A DNA stretch of 64,000 nucleotides, taken from the NCBI GenBank assembly GCA_006384855.1, contig VCJN01001326.1:209501-273500 (forward strand). Direction: 5' to 3'. The translations under genes and the position numbers were made by a program. Below are positions 1 through 10,471 of this stretch, piece after piece. Numbering within the stretch: position 1 is the first letter of the stretch; the number at the start of each line of letters is the position of its first letter. The notes under the pieces are model-generated. The model was not told the DNA's origin, did no database searches, and was given only the letters and a program-made list of their open reading frames with translations. Source of the DNA: Tetraselmis striata. Its lineage: Eukaryota > Chlorophyta > Chlorodendrophyceae > Chlorodendrales > Chlorodendraceae.

Positions 1-50
1 CGCGGGACAGCCGGCATACATGCAGCGGGGGGGCCGCATAGCGCCCCGAC

Positions 51-702
51 TTGCTAGAGCTAGCCCCGAGCGGCCGTGTCGGAGCAAAGTCCGTGAGTGA
101 CGAGGATGACTACCTCGCGGTGCCAGAACTACTGCAGAGAGCAGAGTCTGGTTACGAGGCCGTTCGACCGGTCAGCCGAGTGCCTGGACTCTTCCCCCTA
201 AGCGCCGACCTAACGAACGAGTACCTCAAGCAGGATGACCGGCGTCTGCCGGCCCAGGAGGAGTATCTATGGATGTCGTGTTTCGGCGCCCACATGGCCG
301 CACTTTTCGTGGCTCTCGACAAGCTGTTGCCTTACGTCCCTGCTGCAAATCAGGACTTCACCCCCTACCTCGCGAGAGCTCGGAACCACGCCGAAGCCAT
401 CGACAAGGCGTTTCGCTTTCGTTTGGCCTTTCTACGGAGGCTTAATGAGGTCAAGCGTGTGCACGGTGACCAAGGTGTTCTGGACGTGCTGCGAGCTCAG
501 CACTTTCAGCGTGCTTCTGAGCATCTGGGTTCCGCAATTTTTGGGGACCTCATGAGGGACTACGAGCGTCGCGTCTTCGAGGCGACCGTGGCCAGCAGCG
601 CCAAATAAAGCAACCGCTACTGCCCGGGTGGCGGCAGCAGCTGCAGGTCGCGGACGTGGACTACGAGGACGTGGCGGTGGACGCGGGCGTGGTCGCAAAG
701 GT
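51..702 (+). pseudogene. Gag-like ORF1 with RGG-rich tail (YR-A)
   Basis: An open frame of about 185 codons is rich in charged helical segments (for example AFRFRLAFLRRLNEVKRVHG). A shift of frame near 606 continues into a Gly/Arg-rich tail (GRGRGLRGRGGGRGRGRK), an RNA-binding style region common behind gag proteins of tyrosine-recombinase retroelements. The YR-B copy matches it residue for residue over long stretches. In YR-B the codon before RPDLLEL is Glu (GAG), while here it is TAG, so this copy carries a nonsense change near its visible 5' end. No enzymatic motif is visible. The gag-like role is inferred from position and composition only. Confidence 0.5.
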
Positions 703-1090
703 GAGCACGAGTGACGGTGTGGGGCGTCTTTCGTCGGAGCTGCTGGAGCTTTGCGAGGCCACCTTTCGGTGACCGCCGCAAAGCGAACCCTTGCAGCTCA
801 ACGGCGGGATGAGCGCCATGTGTCGGGACCTGACCCCCCCCGCCTTACAGACTTCATTTAGACCTTCCTCGGTGCGGCGCTTCTTACAGCTACAGCCGAG
901 TGCGGCTCAACCATCCGCACACCTGCACATGGCGGCTCAACCAACCGCCTCCCATACCATTCCATCACTGCGTCCGTCGGTTGTTACACTGCGTGTCACA
1001 ACTGGTTCGCAACGACCAAGCTTCGCGCGTGTATGTTACGCGCGCGACATGCGCTACTAGCGCGAAGGGCGCGCGGGGCGGCCCTCCTAC

Positions 1091-2381
1091 CTGAACCTAG
1101 CCCCGCAAACCCGTACTGGTGCTACTGCAAACCCGTCCAGCATCTACCGGCCAACCGCCGGGAACCTAACCGCTGCTGCCGAGTACTTTGCAAACAGTAG
1201 TTGCACATCTGGAACTCTGTCGGTAAAACGACGCACTTACGTAACTGACGAGCTCGAGGCTGTCGCTCCCTGGGCTGCTTCATTGCGATCTCGACTGCAT
1301 GATGCTTTCGGCTCAGACGAGCTAGGACAACGGACACTCGACCTGTTCTCCAGCTCCCTCACCGCTCAGACTTTCAAGGGCTACGCCGGCAGACTGTCTC
1401 AGTTCGCGGAGTTCTGCCACGACTCCGAGAACATCAGCCCGCTGGAGGCGACCACTGCTACTGTCGTCCGGTACGTTGCCTGGATTGGCGAGCGAGGGCA
1501 CATTGGAGCTAAGTCACTGCAACCCTACATGTCTGCAATCAACACGCTCTTCGAGATGCACAACCTCGACCCAATCGCCAAGGACAGCCTACACCTCACT
1601 TCGGCAACGCGTGGGCTGATGTTGCGGCAGCACCGTCCGGAAACCGCCCCTTTGTGAGTTCCTCTGCCTGCTGATGTAGCTTACCGCTTCGTCACCAAGG
1701 CCGAGGTGATTGTGTCTGCTCCCACCCCAGAGTACCAACACGACTTCCGAGCCCTCGTGGCCTCGGTTGTCAACTTCATGTTCTTTGCCAGAGGACTTAC
1801 CGGCGTCTCCTGCCGAGTGCGGGATGTGCATGTCGACGATTACAACATTACCCTGCAGGTGCACCGCGAGAAAGGCCGCGCTGGCCGACGGGGACCCAAC
1901 GACCTGCGCGTACTTCTCCTTCCGGTGTCAGAGCACCCCCGAATTGCACGTCTCATGCACCACTTCATCGACAACGTACAGTCTGTCCCCTTGGTTACTG
2001 TTGCCTTGCTTGGCTGAAACAAACTTCCGGGCGGTCACCCCGAGCGAGCAGTCAAAACCTTGGACCGCCGCTACAATGTCGGACTGGCTGTCTCGAGCCG
2101 TCCGTCTTGTCGGTGCTGCCCCTCCCGCCGGCACTTCCTGGACCCCACACAGCCTTCGCAAGGGAGCAGCGTCTGCGGCCAACGCCATCGGAGTACCATT
2201 GTCCCACATTCGCTACCAAGGCGGCTGGGCCACTACCTCCGACGTCGTTCTGGACTACATCGACCCCAACGTTCTTCCTTCACCTGGCGCATGCTTCTTC
2301 TTTGGCCACATCGCCCCACTCCACCACTTCCAAGTCCAACATGACTCCGCAGCGGTGGCCTTCCCGGTGCCTCCTTCATGA
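1091..2381 (+). pseudogene. Tyrosine recombinase, frameshifted (YR-A)
   Basis: The frame from 1091 to 1657 encodes a helical core-binding domain (SSLTAQTFKGYAGRLSQFAE; YMSAINTLFE). After a shift, 1706-1960 carries the first catalytic Arg region (FARGLTGVSCRVRDV) and a probable beta-hairpin Lys (HREKGRAG). After another shift, 1990-2381 carries the H-x-x-R box (HSLRKGAASAANAIG), the GGW box and the likely nucleophile Tyr in VVLDYIDP. This is the full order of a tyrosine recombinase catalytic domain. At least two frameshifts make the copy inactive unless short introns span them, for which I see no good splice sites. Confidence 0.75.
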
Positions 2382-2774
2382 CCTGGCGCTACCCCTTCTC
2401 CGCCAATCCACCGCTCTCTCCGTTCGCTCATGACTGGCAAAACCAGACTCAACTTGAAATGATCTAAACTAGTTTATGGGGTTTCCTCCCTTGACCTAAA
2501 CCGCTTTTTGGCTACAAGTGCTGCTCAGTGGTACGGGGACTAGGCATCTGTCGTTGCGCCCCTTTTTTGGGTGCAGCACGAGTAGACATAAAAGCAGCCA
2601 TAACAGCTGAGCCTGCCATCTTCCAGTTTTCGCTGCGTTCCATGCAGCGCCCCCCCTGACTCCGTTTTCCCTCCACGCTTTCGCTAAACAATCCTGCCAA
2701 TTTCGGCTCTTGACAGTGTAAAACAGCCTGCGCGACCTTTTTGGCAAAACCAGACTCAACTTGAAACTGCTTTT

Positions 2775-3010
2775 AGCCGGTGGGCTTGTTACTGGCCTTT
2801 TTGTAATGCACACCAGTAGTCAGCGGCCCGCTTTTACGCGGCTTGTAGATTTGATCTGTTTAAAATATTATTATTATATAATAATATTTCAAATTATTAA
2901 AACGTATTAATACTGCTCTTAAAAGAATTATATTAACAAATCTAACCCTAAAAGCAGACCTGAAAGATCAACACCTCAAGCCGGCTGAAAGCGGCCCGCA
3001 TCCCGCACCA
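2775..3010 (+). repeat. GCAGTA tail repeat, AT-rich island and an inverted partner
   Basis: 2769-2820 is a diverged copy of a short repeat found behind LINE fragments near 20856, 21270, 23037 and 23188. An AT-rich stretch (about 2860-2945, mostly TAATA runs) follows. At 2945-3010 a piece in the opposite orientation carries the reverse complement of the same repeat's upstream hairpin region, which also occurs at 14390-14460 and 29555-29610. No gene is seen here. Confidence 0.5.
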
Positions 3011-3149
3011 GGCTCAACCCAATAGGTAGGGGCACTTCCACAAATCCCCAGCGCGAATTGCCGCTTATTTAGTATAGGGATAGTATGTTATTACGTGTTA
3101 ATACTACAAGGGGGGGGGCCATGGAACACTATCAGACCCAATACCCATA

Positions 3150-3985
3150 AAGCGTGGCCTCCGACAGCAGGGGTGCCCCGCTTCACCCTTCCTATTTAAC
3201 ATATGTATTAACGATATATTCGATGGGGTAGAACATATAGGGTTTGACGTACCAGGGTGCACCGACAGATTAGCGGCAAGGCGACCAGCCAGTACGCACG
3301 GGTGCCATGTCAGTTATACGCGGACGAGCGACGTTGTTGGTCTCGCATGCTCGTTCGATAACGTGCATGCCATGTTCGTCCACATTTCCCAATGGGCGGA
3401 GGACCATTTTATGGGGTTTGGGTTTCTTAATAAGTATGGGGTGATGGCATTAGGCCGATATTCCGAGGGGCCGCGTTGCACGATCGAACAAGCTAACCGA
3501 TGGCCGCTTGTGGGGGAACGGGCACCGGTTATAAATGAGTGTAGGTATTTGGGTACGGTCATGAACTCGGATTTAGGTGTTTGACACATAGAAGACGGCC
3601 GGGCTAAGAAGGGCAAGCACGCCATTAAGGCGCTCGTCCATGTATTAGCTAGTCAGTGGACGGGGCATTATTCCTAAAAATGTGCGTGTGCTTGTTTGTC
3701 GTTAAAACATGTATAGTACCGGTGTTGACGTACGGGTGTGAAGTATGGGGAATGGACGATAGAAATAGCGGCGCATATAAACGTAATCGATAAGTGCTTA
3801 CAGTGCCTTATTGGGTGGGTAAAAACTCCCCCGGTGTGGCCATTGCACCGATTATGCGGGAATTGAATATTGTGCCCATAGAGGCCGTTGCCGCTGCGGC
3901 ACGGGCTTGGGCGTTCCTTAAAGCATCTGACTTGAATTTTGAAATTTCGTACAACTTTGTTCCCGCGTAGTCTTTGATGTTACAC
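3150..3985 (+). pseudogene. LINE reverse transcriptase fragment (RT palm to thumb)
   Basis: Joined frames read a typical non-LTR RT run. A QGCP-type motif precedes SPFLFNICINDIFDGVEH. LYADE stands where LYADD holds the catalytic Asp pair, with a 1-2 nt slip just after it. Then come SQWAEDHFMGF, the RYLGTVMNSDLG block of the RT thumb, and further on APIMRELNIVPIEAVAAAAR, a segment typical of LINE ORFs downstream of the RT. Several stops and frameshifts are present and the 5' half of the ORF is missing, so this is a dead, 5'-truncated copy. Family assignment is from motif memory. Confidence 0.7.
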
Positions 3986-4500
3986 AGATCAGCTGTCGTA
4001 CGGCCCGACCACACGAACCCGCACATACATGGTCCAATGTCTGCTGGTATTGCACGTGGCGTATGGTCCTTTGAAGGCCAAGTCCCTACACCGTGAGATT
4101 CAGATGTGACATACGGGTGACGAAGCACTACTACTAGCGACTATTATTTATCCGTGAAGGCTGCTGCTGGTGGCGGCACGTCCATCCAGTTACGTGCGAG
4201 TACATCCGGCGTTATTGCCGGCGGGCGATAAATCCTTTTTGTCATCATTCTGGTAGTCGTACTAGCCCGGTGAAGTGTTACATGGCACTGACGTATAAGG
4301 TACAAGGTTGTCCGTGTAGTACCGGTAGTACGCGATATATTTATTAAGCCGGTACCGGGTATCTAGTACGAACCCGGGCGCGATGACGAGTCGTCCTGTG
4401 GATAACTACGACTATTAGTACATGGGAGCGCAAATCGCAGCCGTACGTATTTGGTAACACTGGGGAATTTTGTGTACATTATAGCTAGTACTGCTGAACG
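3986..4500. other. No gene seen
   Basis: This stretch probably contains the decayed 3' part and 3'UTR of the preceding LINE. I see no open frame with recognisable motifs, no array and no hairpin of note. Confidence 0.4.
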
Positions 4501-4687
4501 GGCCTGCCACCCGTCCGATCAAAGGTCATCAGATGGGCGGTTTGGCTGCCATGTTTTGCCAAAGAGTGCTCACGTTACATAAATATTCGCGAGGGGGAGG
4601 GCGGGGGCAGGCAGCGGTTTGCCGAAGAATGTTTGAATTACAATATTCGCGACAGCTGCCATCGGGGCATGTGGCGGGGGGCGGGAA

Positions 4688-4739
4688 GGGGGGGGGGGGG
4701 AGGCGGACGGGCGTGGTCCCCCCCCCCCCCCCCCCCCCC
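4688..4739. repeat. Adjacent G13 and C22 homopolymers
   Basis: G x13 at 4688-4700 is followed 17 nt later by C x22 at 4718-4739, so the pair could form a G/C hairpin. The stretch to 4800 stays GC-only and low in complexity. Confidence 0.9.
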
Positions 4740-4800
4740 GCCCCCCGCCGCCCGCCGCTCCCGCCGGGGGAGTGAGGGGAGGGGGGTAAGGGGGCGGGGG

Positions 4801-5193
4801 CTACTGCTTGTTCTTGTTCTTGCGTGCCCGGGGGACCCTCCGCTTCGACGATCTCGCTGCCTCCGTCTCCGCCTCCGCCTCCGCCTCCGACTCCGCGACC
4901 GTCAGTTTCTTACCTCGGCGCTTCTTCACTGGTCTCTTCCGCTTCTTGTCATCCGTCAGTGTCTTCACCACCCCGGGAGGCTGTGCCGTCGACGACGCCG
5001 CCATGAGCTTCCTTACCTTGGCGTCGGGACGCCCCCTTGTGCCCAGACGCCCACAACAAGCCACAATCGTTTCGCCTTTAAGCGGCTGAGGATGCGGCCT
5101 CCTCGGCCACCACGAGTTGCGCCGCTGGCACTGTGGAAGCCTTGGCGTTGAGGTGGGCCTTACGGCGCTCCCGGACGAACCTGCGCGCGGCAC
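4801..5193 (-). CDS. Hypothetical basic/acidic protein tail, probably transposon-derived
   Basis: The minus-strand frame ends with a charged, nuclear-localisation-like tail: DDKKRKRPVKKRRGKK, then alternating Glu/Ala from a GAGGCG-type codon repeat, then RVPRARKNKNKQ and a stop. Such composition is common at the C-terminus of nuclear or transposon proteins. Upstream on the same strand (5218-5400) another frame (RVRAAGIEEDEKDMRKRV) could be a preceding exon. I recognise no family, and splice phases were not resolved. Confidence 0.3.
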   Translation of the reverse strand: MPRAGSSGSAVRPTSTPRLPQCQRRNSWWPRRPHPQPLKGETIVACCGRLGTRGRPDAKVRKLMAASSTAQPPGVVKTLTDDKKRKRPVKKRRGKKLTVAESEAEAEAETEAARSSKRRVPRARKNKNKQ

Positions 5194-5392
5194 AAGTTAG
5201 CCACGAGTGGGTGCGTGCTAATGTGGAGGGTGGAGTGTTTTGTTGCGCGCGTTGTCACGCCACCTTGTCACGCGTTTCCTCATGTCTTTCTCGTCCTCCT
5301 CGATGCCGGCGGCGCGGACACGCGAGACAACAAGGCTCGCCGCCCACTTTTGCCCGGGGGGCGAGGTCTGCCATGGCGCTGTGAGCGGTGAA

Positions 5393-5411
5393 GGGGGGGG
5401 GGGGGGGGGGG
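5393..5411. repeat. G19 homopolymer
   Basis: An uninterrupted run of 19 G on the + strand in DNA with no confident gene. Confidence 0.95.
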
Positions 5412-5840
5412 CCGAGGTGGAGAAACTAACACCCAGTCGACGACCGCCTTCCGCAGCAGTCAACGACACATCGGAGGCGAGGAGCAGCGCGCCACTACTA
5501 TTTACATGCACGTATTGTCAAGAGCTAGTCGGTGCGGCATTGTGTCGGTGTAATTTCGCAATGTTTATTGTTGAAGTAGCACGGCGTAATGAATACGCGG
5601 TTTCACCGAGTGAATCCGGGATAATATGTGCGGTAGGGCGCGCGAATATGTGCGCGACGAATGTGCGCGCGCAGCGTTGTGCGGCGGTGTGCGGCGGTGT
5701 GCACCGATGTGAATATAGTGTGAATATTATATCGGCCGTAGACGATCGGGTCTGGCAGCACCGCCCGTGCTTGTAAATAAGCGGCAATGGATCACGTCAT
5801 GCTCCGGTTGTACTCCTACACTTCCTCCACTTTGGCGGGT

Positions 5841-5883
5841 GGGGGGGGGGGGGGGGGGGGGGCGGGGGGGGGGGGGGGGGGGG
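5841..5883. repeat. 43-nt G tract with one C
   Basis: G at 5841-5862, C at 5863, then G to 5883. It is the longest near-pure tract in the window. It sits in unassigned DNA. Confidence 0.95.
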
Positions 5884-6032
5884 TCCTGTCCTTATTACTT
5901 GCATCGGTGGACGTGCTGGATATGGAGGTCACCGGGCACATCGCGTGGTTTCGGAGCAGTTCATTCGCGCCTCCTCGTCTTGTTTGCAATCGTCGCCCTA
6001 ATCCAATGCAAGGTGAGTAGCGGGACACTGTG

Positions 6033-6054
6033 CCCCCCCCCCCCCCCCCCCCCC
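6033..6054. repeat. C22 homopolymer beside a possible splice donor
   Basis: C x22 begins about 20 nt after a perfect GTGAGT (6013-6018). The same donor-then-tract arrangement is seen in an intron of the kinase-LOG gene. No exon could be confirmed here. Confidence 0.9.
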
Positions 6055-6201
6055 GGTTTATGTAAACAAATATCTAGCCGTGCATGCGCCGCAATCGGTA
6101 CCCAATGAGCGGGGTATGTGACAGTGGTTTCGGAGCAGTGCAAGCATTCCGTGCGTGTGCACAAGCACGTACGACTGGGAATGAGGCGGGGGTTGCGGAT
6201 G

Positions 6202-7190
6202 GAGTGCATTGGCGGTGCATAGAATAGCGTGTTCCTGGGGTTTTGGCTGCATCAGACGCCGTATTCCCACCCATCCGGCACGGAATGTCCGGTTTTCACA
6301 CATTTGTGTGTTAATATAGTGTGAATATTACGCGTCTTTTACGCCGGGTGGATGGGCATCCGGCGTCCGATGCACCCCAATTATTTGCAGCACGCCAGTC
6401 TGTGCACCGCTTGTGCACTCCGCAAGCCCCGCCTCCATCCGCGTCGGAACCGGTAGTAAGTGTTGTTGTGTGCGCACATCGTGACAACATTACACGGTGG
6501 CAATTGCAATTATTAGCGGTGGATAATAATGTGAAGGCGTTTTCGAAATCGACAGAGAATGAGGCGGTGCTGGCGGAGTGCATTGGCGGTGCATAGAATA
6601 GCGTGTTCCTGGGGTTTTGGCTGCATCAGACGCCGTATTCCCACCCATCCGGCACGGAATGTCCGGTTTTCACACATTTGTGTGTTAATATAGTGTGAAT
6701 ATTACGCGTCTTTTACGCCGGGTGGATGGGCATCCGGCGTCCGATGCACCCCAATTATTTGCAGCACGCTACTCTACGCACCCCCAACGCACTCCGCAAG
6801 CCCCGCCTCCATCCGCGTCGGAACCGATAGTAAGTGTTGTTGTGTGCGCACATCGTGACAACATTACACGGTGGCAATTGCAATTAGCGGTGGAAAATGT
6901 GAAGGCGTTTTCGAAATCGACAGAGAATGAGGCGGTGCTGGCGGAGTGCATTGGCGGTGCATAGAATAGCGTGTTCCTGGGGTTTTGGCTGCATCGGACG
7001 CCATACTCCCACCCATCCGGCACGGAATGTCCGGTTTTCACACATTTGCGTGTGAATATAGTGTGAATATTACGCGTCTTTTACGCCGGGTGGATGGGCA
7101 TCCGGCGTCCGATGCACCCCGAATCTCACCAACACGCTACTCTACGCACCCCCAACGCACTCCGCCAGCCCCGCCTCTTTCCGCGCAGGT
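6202..7190. repeat. Tandem array of about 370-bp units with inner inverted repeat
   Basis: The marker AGAATAGCG recurs at 6221, 6595 and 6963, giving periods of 374 and 368 bp and about 2.6 units. Each unit contains an imperfect inverted repeat of 24-29 nt. In unit 1 the arms are 6248-6276 and 6350-6373, separated by an AT-richer loop with TGTGAATATT motifs. Frames of 89-91 codons recur in each unit, but they look like by-products of the repeat. Confidence 0.85.
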
Positions 7191-7204
7191 CCTACGTTCC
7201 ATTG

Positions 7205-7231
7205 TATGTATGTACATACGTACATGTACTG
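7205..7231. repeat. ATGTAC/GTACAT alternating near-palindrome
   Basis: A run of tandem GTAC/ATGT words forms a self-complementary stretch at the end of the 370-bp array. Confidence 0.5.
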
Positions 7232-7273
7232 CTCCGAAACCAGCCCAAACTTAATGAGTGCACAAGTGTAAAT

Positions 7274-7437
7274 GGGGGGGGGGGGGGGGGGGGTGGGGGG
7301 GGGGGGGGGGGGGATGTGGCGGCGGGGCATCCACTCACACATACCCCGGCGATGCATGACACATATTACATGCCGTGGCGGGTCGGGTCGGCGGGCCGAC
7401 CCGGCGGGGGGTGGGGGGGGGGGGGGGGGGGGGGGGG
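7274..7437. repeat. Two long G tracts
   Basis: G 7274-7313 with one T at 7294, and G x25 at 7413-7437. The 100 nt between them is ordinary sequence. Glycine-only frames across them are artefacts. Confidence 0.95.
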
Positions 7438-8257
7438 TCTATTCAACTACACGTGCGACAGTGTCGTTTCGTGGAGCAGCATATGTGCCCGGCCTCACTT
7501 ATACCGCCCCCTACCTGCGCTGCATGGTCCACCCCTACGAATTACTTAGCACAAACCGCCATTACTTAATAGGAACCTAGCACAGCCAGGCTTATATGCC
7601 CGCTTTGCCGATCAACTTCTACGCACTTTCCGTCCCTCAACCGCCGGACATGGGGGTTAAGCCGCCAGCCTCGACAGTTGCTTAGCCAGACTTGGCATCC
7701 CGTACCGTGTCCATGGCTTCGCAGCTCTGCCGCCGGCACACGCCGAGTCCGGCGCTTGCTGCCGCGGGGTTGCGCACGCATGCACGCACGGTAATACGCC
7801 GCCGACGCCGCCACGCTTACTTCCACCACCTTCGCCAGCCGCAGCTTCGCACGCCGTTCCGCCGACATACGAAACGCACGAATCCCCCCCCCCCCCCCCC
7901 CCCCGCGTCATGTATAATATATTCGAGGCGACTATGCGGGGCGCAGCACACGCCGCGGCGTGGGTCGGCGGAGCGGCATGCGGCGGGAGCCCTAATGGCC
8001 GGGCAGTATCGACACCCACACAGGCACCGCCGCTCACCTCCGACGCGGATGAACCGCCTCCCAAAGGAAACATGCCGGTTGGTGGTAAGCCCAGCAGGCG
8101 TGGGGTGCCGGCGCCGGTACTGGTGCGACGGAGCTTTCGCGTCAGGAACCGCACCGCATGTGGAGCAACACATGGCGGGGCCGGCCCCACCTATGTCTAG
8201 GGGCCACCTCCTCACAACACCCCGCCACGACGGCGTCGGCCACCGCCGACGGCGCCG
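7438..8257. other. GC-rich DNA without a supportable gene
   Basis: Long Arg/Pro/Ala-rich frames run on both strands, as expected from composition alone. A C21 tract lies at 7884-7904. I see no motif. Confidence 0.4.
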
Positions 8258-8803
8258 TTGCGGGGGGGGGACGCCCTGCCAGGCGACGATGATGCGCCTG
8301 CTGCGCCGCGTCAGGAGGCGGAGGAGGCCGTGGTCGAGGCGACTGATCGGGCTGAGGGGGTTGTTGAGGCGAGCGAGGCTGCGCTCGCGCCACCCGCCCC
8401 GCAGCCACCTGCGGGACATGCCGACTTGCTCGTCGCCATGTTGACCGGAGCACTACGAGCAGTGGCGGGAGGCGGCCACATGCACTATCATGTGCGTGTC
8501 CTGGCCGGACGCCCGTCATGCGTGGACTGCGGCCAACGGACGGACTGGGAGTGTTGCTGCGACGGCACCCCGGCTTTGTGCGGCCCCAAGTACCCATGCA
8601 TGGCGACCCATCAGCGGGCAGTCCCCTGCTCGACCACGGCCACGGTGAGGGCGGAGTTCCGCCATGTCAGGGACGCGTTCCACGACGCAACTCGCGCCGC
8701 CGTGTGTGAGGCTTCCGAGAAGGCACGCGCGGCTGGTAGGGTGCGCATGGTGAGGCGGCGGACGGCCCAGGAGATGAAGGAGAGCGAGACATGCCGTCAG
8801 TGA
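8258..8803 (+). CDS. Cys-rich ORF, perhaps a piggyBac-type transposase tail
   Basis: This frame of 181 codons starts with an acidic/Ala-rich half (EAEEAVVEATDRAEGVVEAS) and ends with a compact Cys/His cluster: SCVDCGQRTDWECCCDGTPALC, continued by PCMATH at a short distance. The spacing resembles the Cys-rich zinc-binding tail of piggyBac transposases (C-x2-C, then C-x2-C, LC and C-x3-H). The DDE catalytic part is not found nearby, so it would be a fragment or a look-alike. The ORF ends in an ordinary TGA and is not overlapped by a better candidate. Confidence 0.3.
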   Translation: MRGGDALPGDDDAPAAPRQEAEEAVVEATDRAEGVVEASEAALAPPAPQPPAGHADLLVAMLTGALRAVAGGGHMHYHVRVLAGRPSCVDCGQRTDWECCCDGTPALCGPKYPCMATHQRAVPCSTTATVRAEFRHVRDAFHDATRAAVCEASEKARAAGRVRMVRRRTAQEMKESETCRQ

Positions 8804-8983
8804 GGTCGGGCGCAATGTCATTGGGTGGGGCACACGGACGTGTAACACTTGCACTTTGCGCGTACTGCTGGGTTACATCCAGGCGGTGTCACACTATGCA
8901 ACCGGAAAGGCTGCGTTGCTACACCAAACGATGCTAAGCCTCACTCGGTAGCAACCGCTGCCCCGCCCATCCCACAGCCGCTG

Positions 8984-9002
8984 CCCCCCCCCCCCCCCCC
9001 CC
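8984..9002. repeat. C19 homopolymer
   Basis: A run of 19 C. The flanks 8848-8940 and 9047-9140 are near-copies of each other (they share TTGCACTTTGCGCGTACTGC), so the tract lies between the two halves of a short local duplication of about 200 bp. Confidence 0.9.
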
Positions 9003-9183
9003 TCGCGCACCGTCCTGCGACCTCGCGTGGATCCCCGCCACCAGCAGCTTGCACTTGCACTTTGCGCGTACTGCTGGGTTACATCGAGGCGGCGTCACAC
9101 TATGCAACCGGAAAGGCTGCGTTGCTACTGCAAACGATGCGACGCCTCACTATGTAGCAACCGCTGCCGCGCCTATCCCACAG

Positions 9184-9558
9184 CCTTGGCGCCGCGCTGC
9201 CCCGGCCGCCGCGCCTTGGCGCCGCGCTGCCCCGGCCGCCGCGCCTTGGCGCCGCGCTGCCCCGGCCGCCGCGCCATGGCGCCGCGCTGCCCCGGCCGCC
9301 GCGCCTTGGCGCCGCGCTGCCCCGGCCGCCGCGCCTTGGCGCCGCGCTGCCCCGGCCGCCGCGCCTTGGCGCCGCGCTGCCCCGGCCGCCGCGCCTTGGC
9401 GCCGCGCTGCCCCGGCCGCCGCGCCATGGCGCCGCGCTGCCCCGGCCGCCGCGCCTTGGCGCCGCGCTGCCCCGGCCGCCGCGCCTTGGCGCCGCGCTGC
9501 CCCGGCCGCCGCGCCTTGGCGCCGCGCTGCCCCGGCCGCCGCGCCTTGGCGCCGCGCT
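9184..9558. repeat. 30-bp GC minisatellite, about 12.5 units
   Basis: The 30-bp unit begins CCTTGGCGCCGCGCTG. It repeats from 9184 with almost no divergence; two units carry CCATGG for CCTTGG. Because 30 is a multiple of three, all six frames stay open, which produces long spurious repeat proteins. A shorter array of the same unit type lies inside transposon X (42471-42560) and its duplicate (60410-60461). Confidence 0.95.
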
Positions 9559-9562
9559 GGGT

Positions 9563-9895
9563 ATCGAGTCCTCCCCTCCCTGGTGAGCGCGTCCACCTGC
9601 GCCTTGCGCTCGGGGCCGTCCTCCTTCGTCACCACATTCTGCAACCCCCACCGCGTGACGAACCACGCAGCTCCTTGCAGGCGCTTGTACATGTGCCCAA
9701 GCACCGCCAGTCGCGACACCGAACGCACCACCGCTGGGGACGCGAGCTCCTTCTCTGTCATGATCGCCTTCACCCGGGCCTCCTCGAACAACGGACCGGC
9801 GTTAAGAATGGAAAACGTTTCCATGTGGTGCAAGCAGTCCTCCATGACCCAGCCGGACTGCACCGTCACCTTGCCTGACCCTGCAGTCATGGAGG
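9563..9895 (-). CDS. Hypothetical exon of a transposon-like gene
   Basis: After a plausible acceptor (CTGCAG) the minus strand reads WVMEDCLHHMETFSILNAG, then EARVKAIMTEKELASPAVV and RLAVLGHMYKRLQGAAWFV, a good mixed composition unlike the flanking low-complexity frames. It lies downstream of the Tudor-like and BED-like segments on the same strand and could belong to the same gene. The frame runs into the 30-bp minisatellite. No family recognised. Confidence 0.35.
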
Positions 9896-9930
9896 GGAAT
9901 GCCGTCACGCCCACGCCCACGCCCACGCCC

Positions 9931-9966
9931 GGGGGGGGGGGGGGGGGTGGGGGGGGGGGGGGGGGG
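9931..9966. repeat. 36-nt G tract with one T, in a probable intron
   Basis: G with T at 9948. On the minus strand the tract lies between a donor-like AAAG/GTAAAC (near 9971) and the acceptor of the exon ending near 9895. Confidence 0.9.
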
Positions 9967-10471
9967 TTTACCTTTCGACTTCTTGGACACCGCAAACGAA
10001 GGGCGCAACCCGCGTCCAAAGTTGCTGGGTATCGGGACTAAAGCCTGGCGCCGGTCTTCCTGCTTCATAGCTCGGAATCCAATGTGGCCCTGCACGGTGA
10101 CAAATTTCCTCCAGAAGTCCCTTTCCAAGCCAAAAAAAACAGGTGGAACGGCGCGAGGGGAAGAGGTTGACCATGCTGACATAGCCCAGGACCACATGCA
10201 CATGGCACACGCCATGGCAGCCAGTGTTATGCTTGGCCTCCGCCAGCCGGGTTGTGTTGAACGCACGCCGGGCAAGGTGCGTGATTCACTGGACAAGTCA
10301 TCGCCTTCATGGACGGTTACCAAGCGAGCCTCCCCGTCCGCATCCACAGGGGGGTGCTCCTGGGCAGCCGCCATAGCCTCCACAACCTGCCACGCCGACC
10401 GGGCGGGTGCGTGTGATTCCATACAACCGCAGTTGAGTGGTGTCACCAGCACGCAGGCCGGGCCCACTCAC

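Larger units (their letters stand above)
1..2775 (+). mobile_element. Tyrosine-recombinase element YR-A (DIRS/PAT-like derivative or Crypton)
   Basis: The block holds a gag-like frame, an RGG-rich tail and a tyrosine recombinase, in that order and on one strand. No reverse transcriptase lies between them, so it is either an internally deleted DIRS/PAT retroelement or a Crypton. An inverted relative (YR-B, 26425-28945) shares the ORF1, the recombinase C-terminus and the 3' region; YR-B has direct repeats near both ends, which favours the DIRS/PAT reading. The 5' end is outside the window. The 3' limit is set where similarity to YR-B ends, just before a GCAGTA tail repeat. Confidence 0.7.

Noticed and set aside
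5767..7580. Gly-rich and Pro-rich frames across G tracts
   Set aside because: They consist of translated homopolymers with no motif outside them.
9027..10041. Open frames of 188-330 codons over the 30-bp array on both strands
   Set aside because: They are open only because a 30-bp repeat keeps every frame open; the proteins are 10-residue repeats in all frames.
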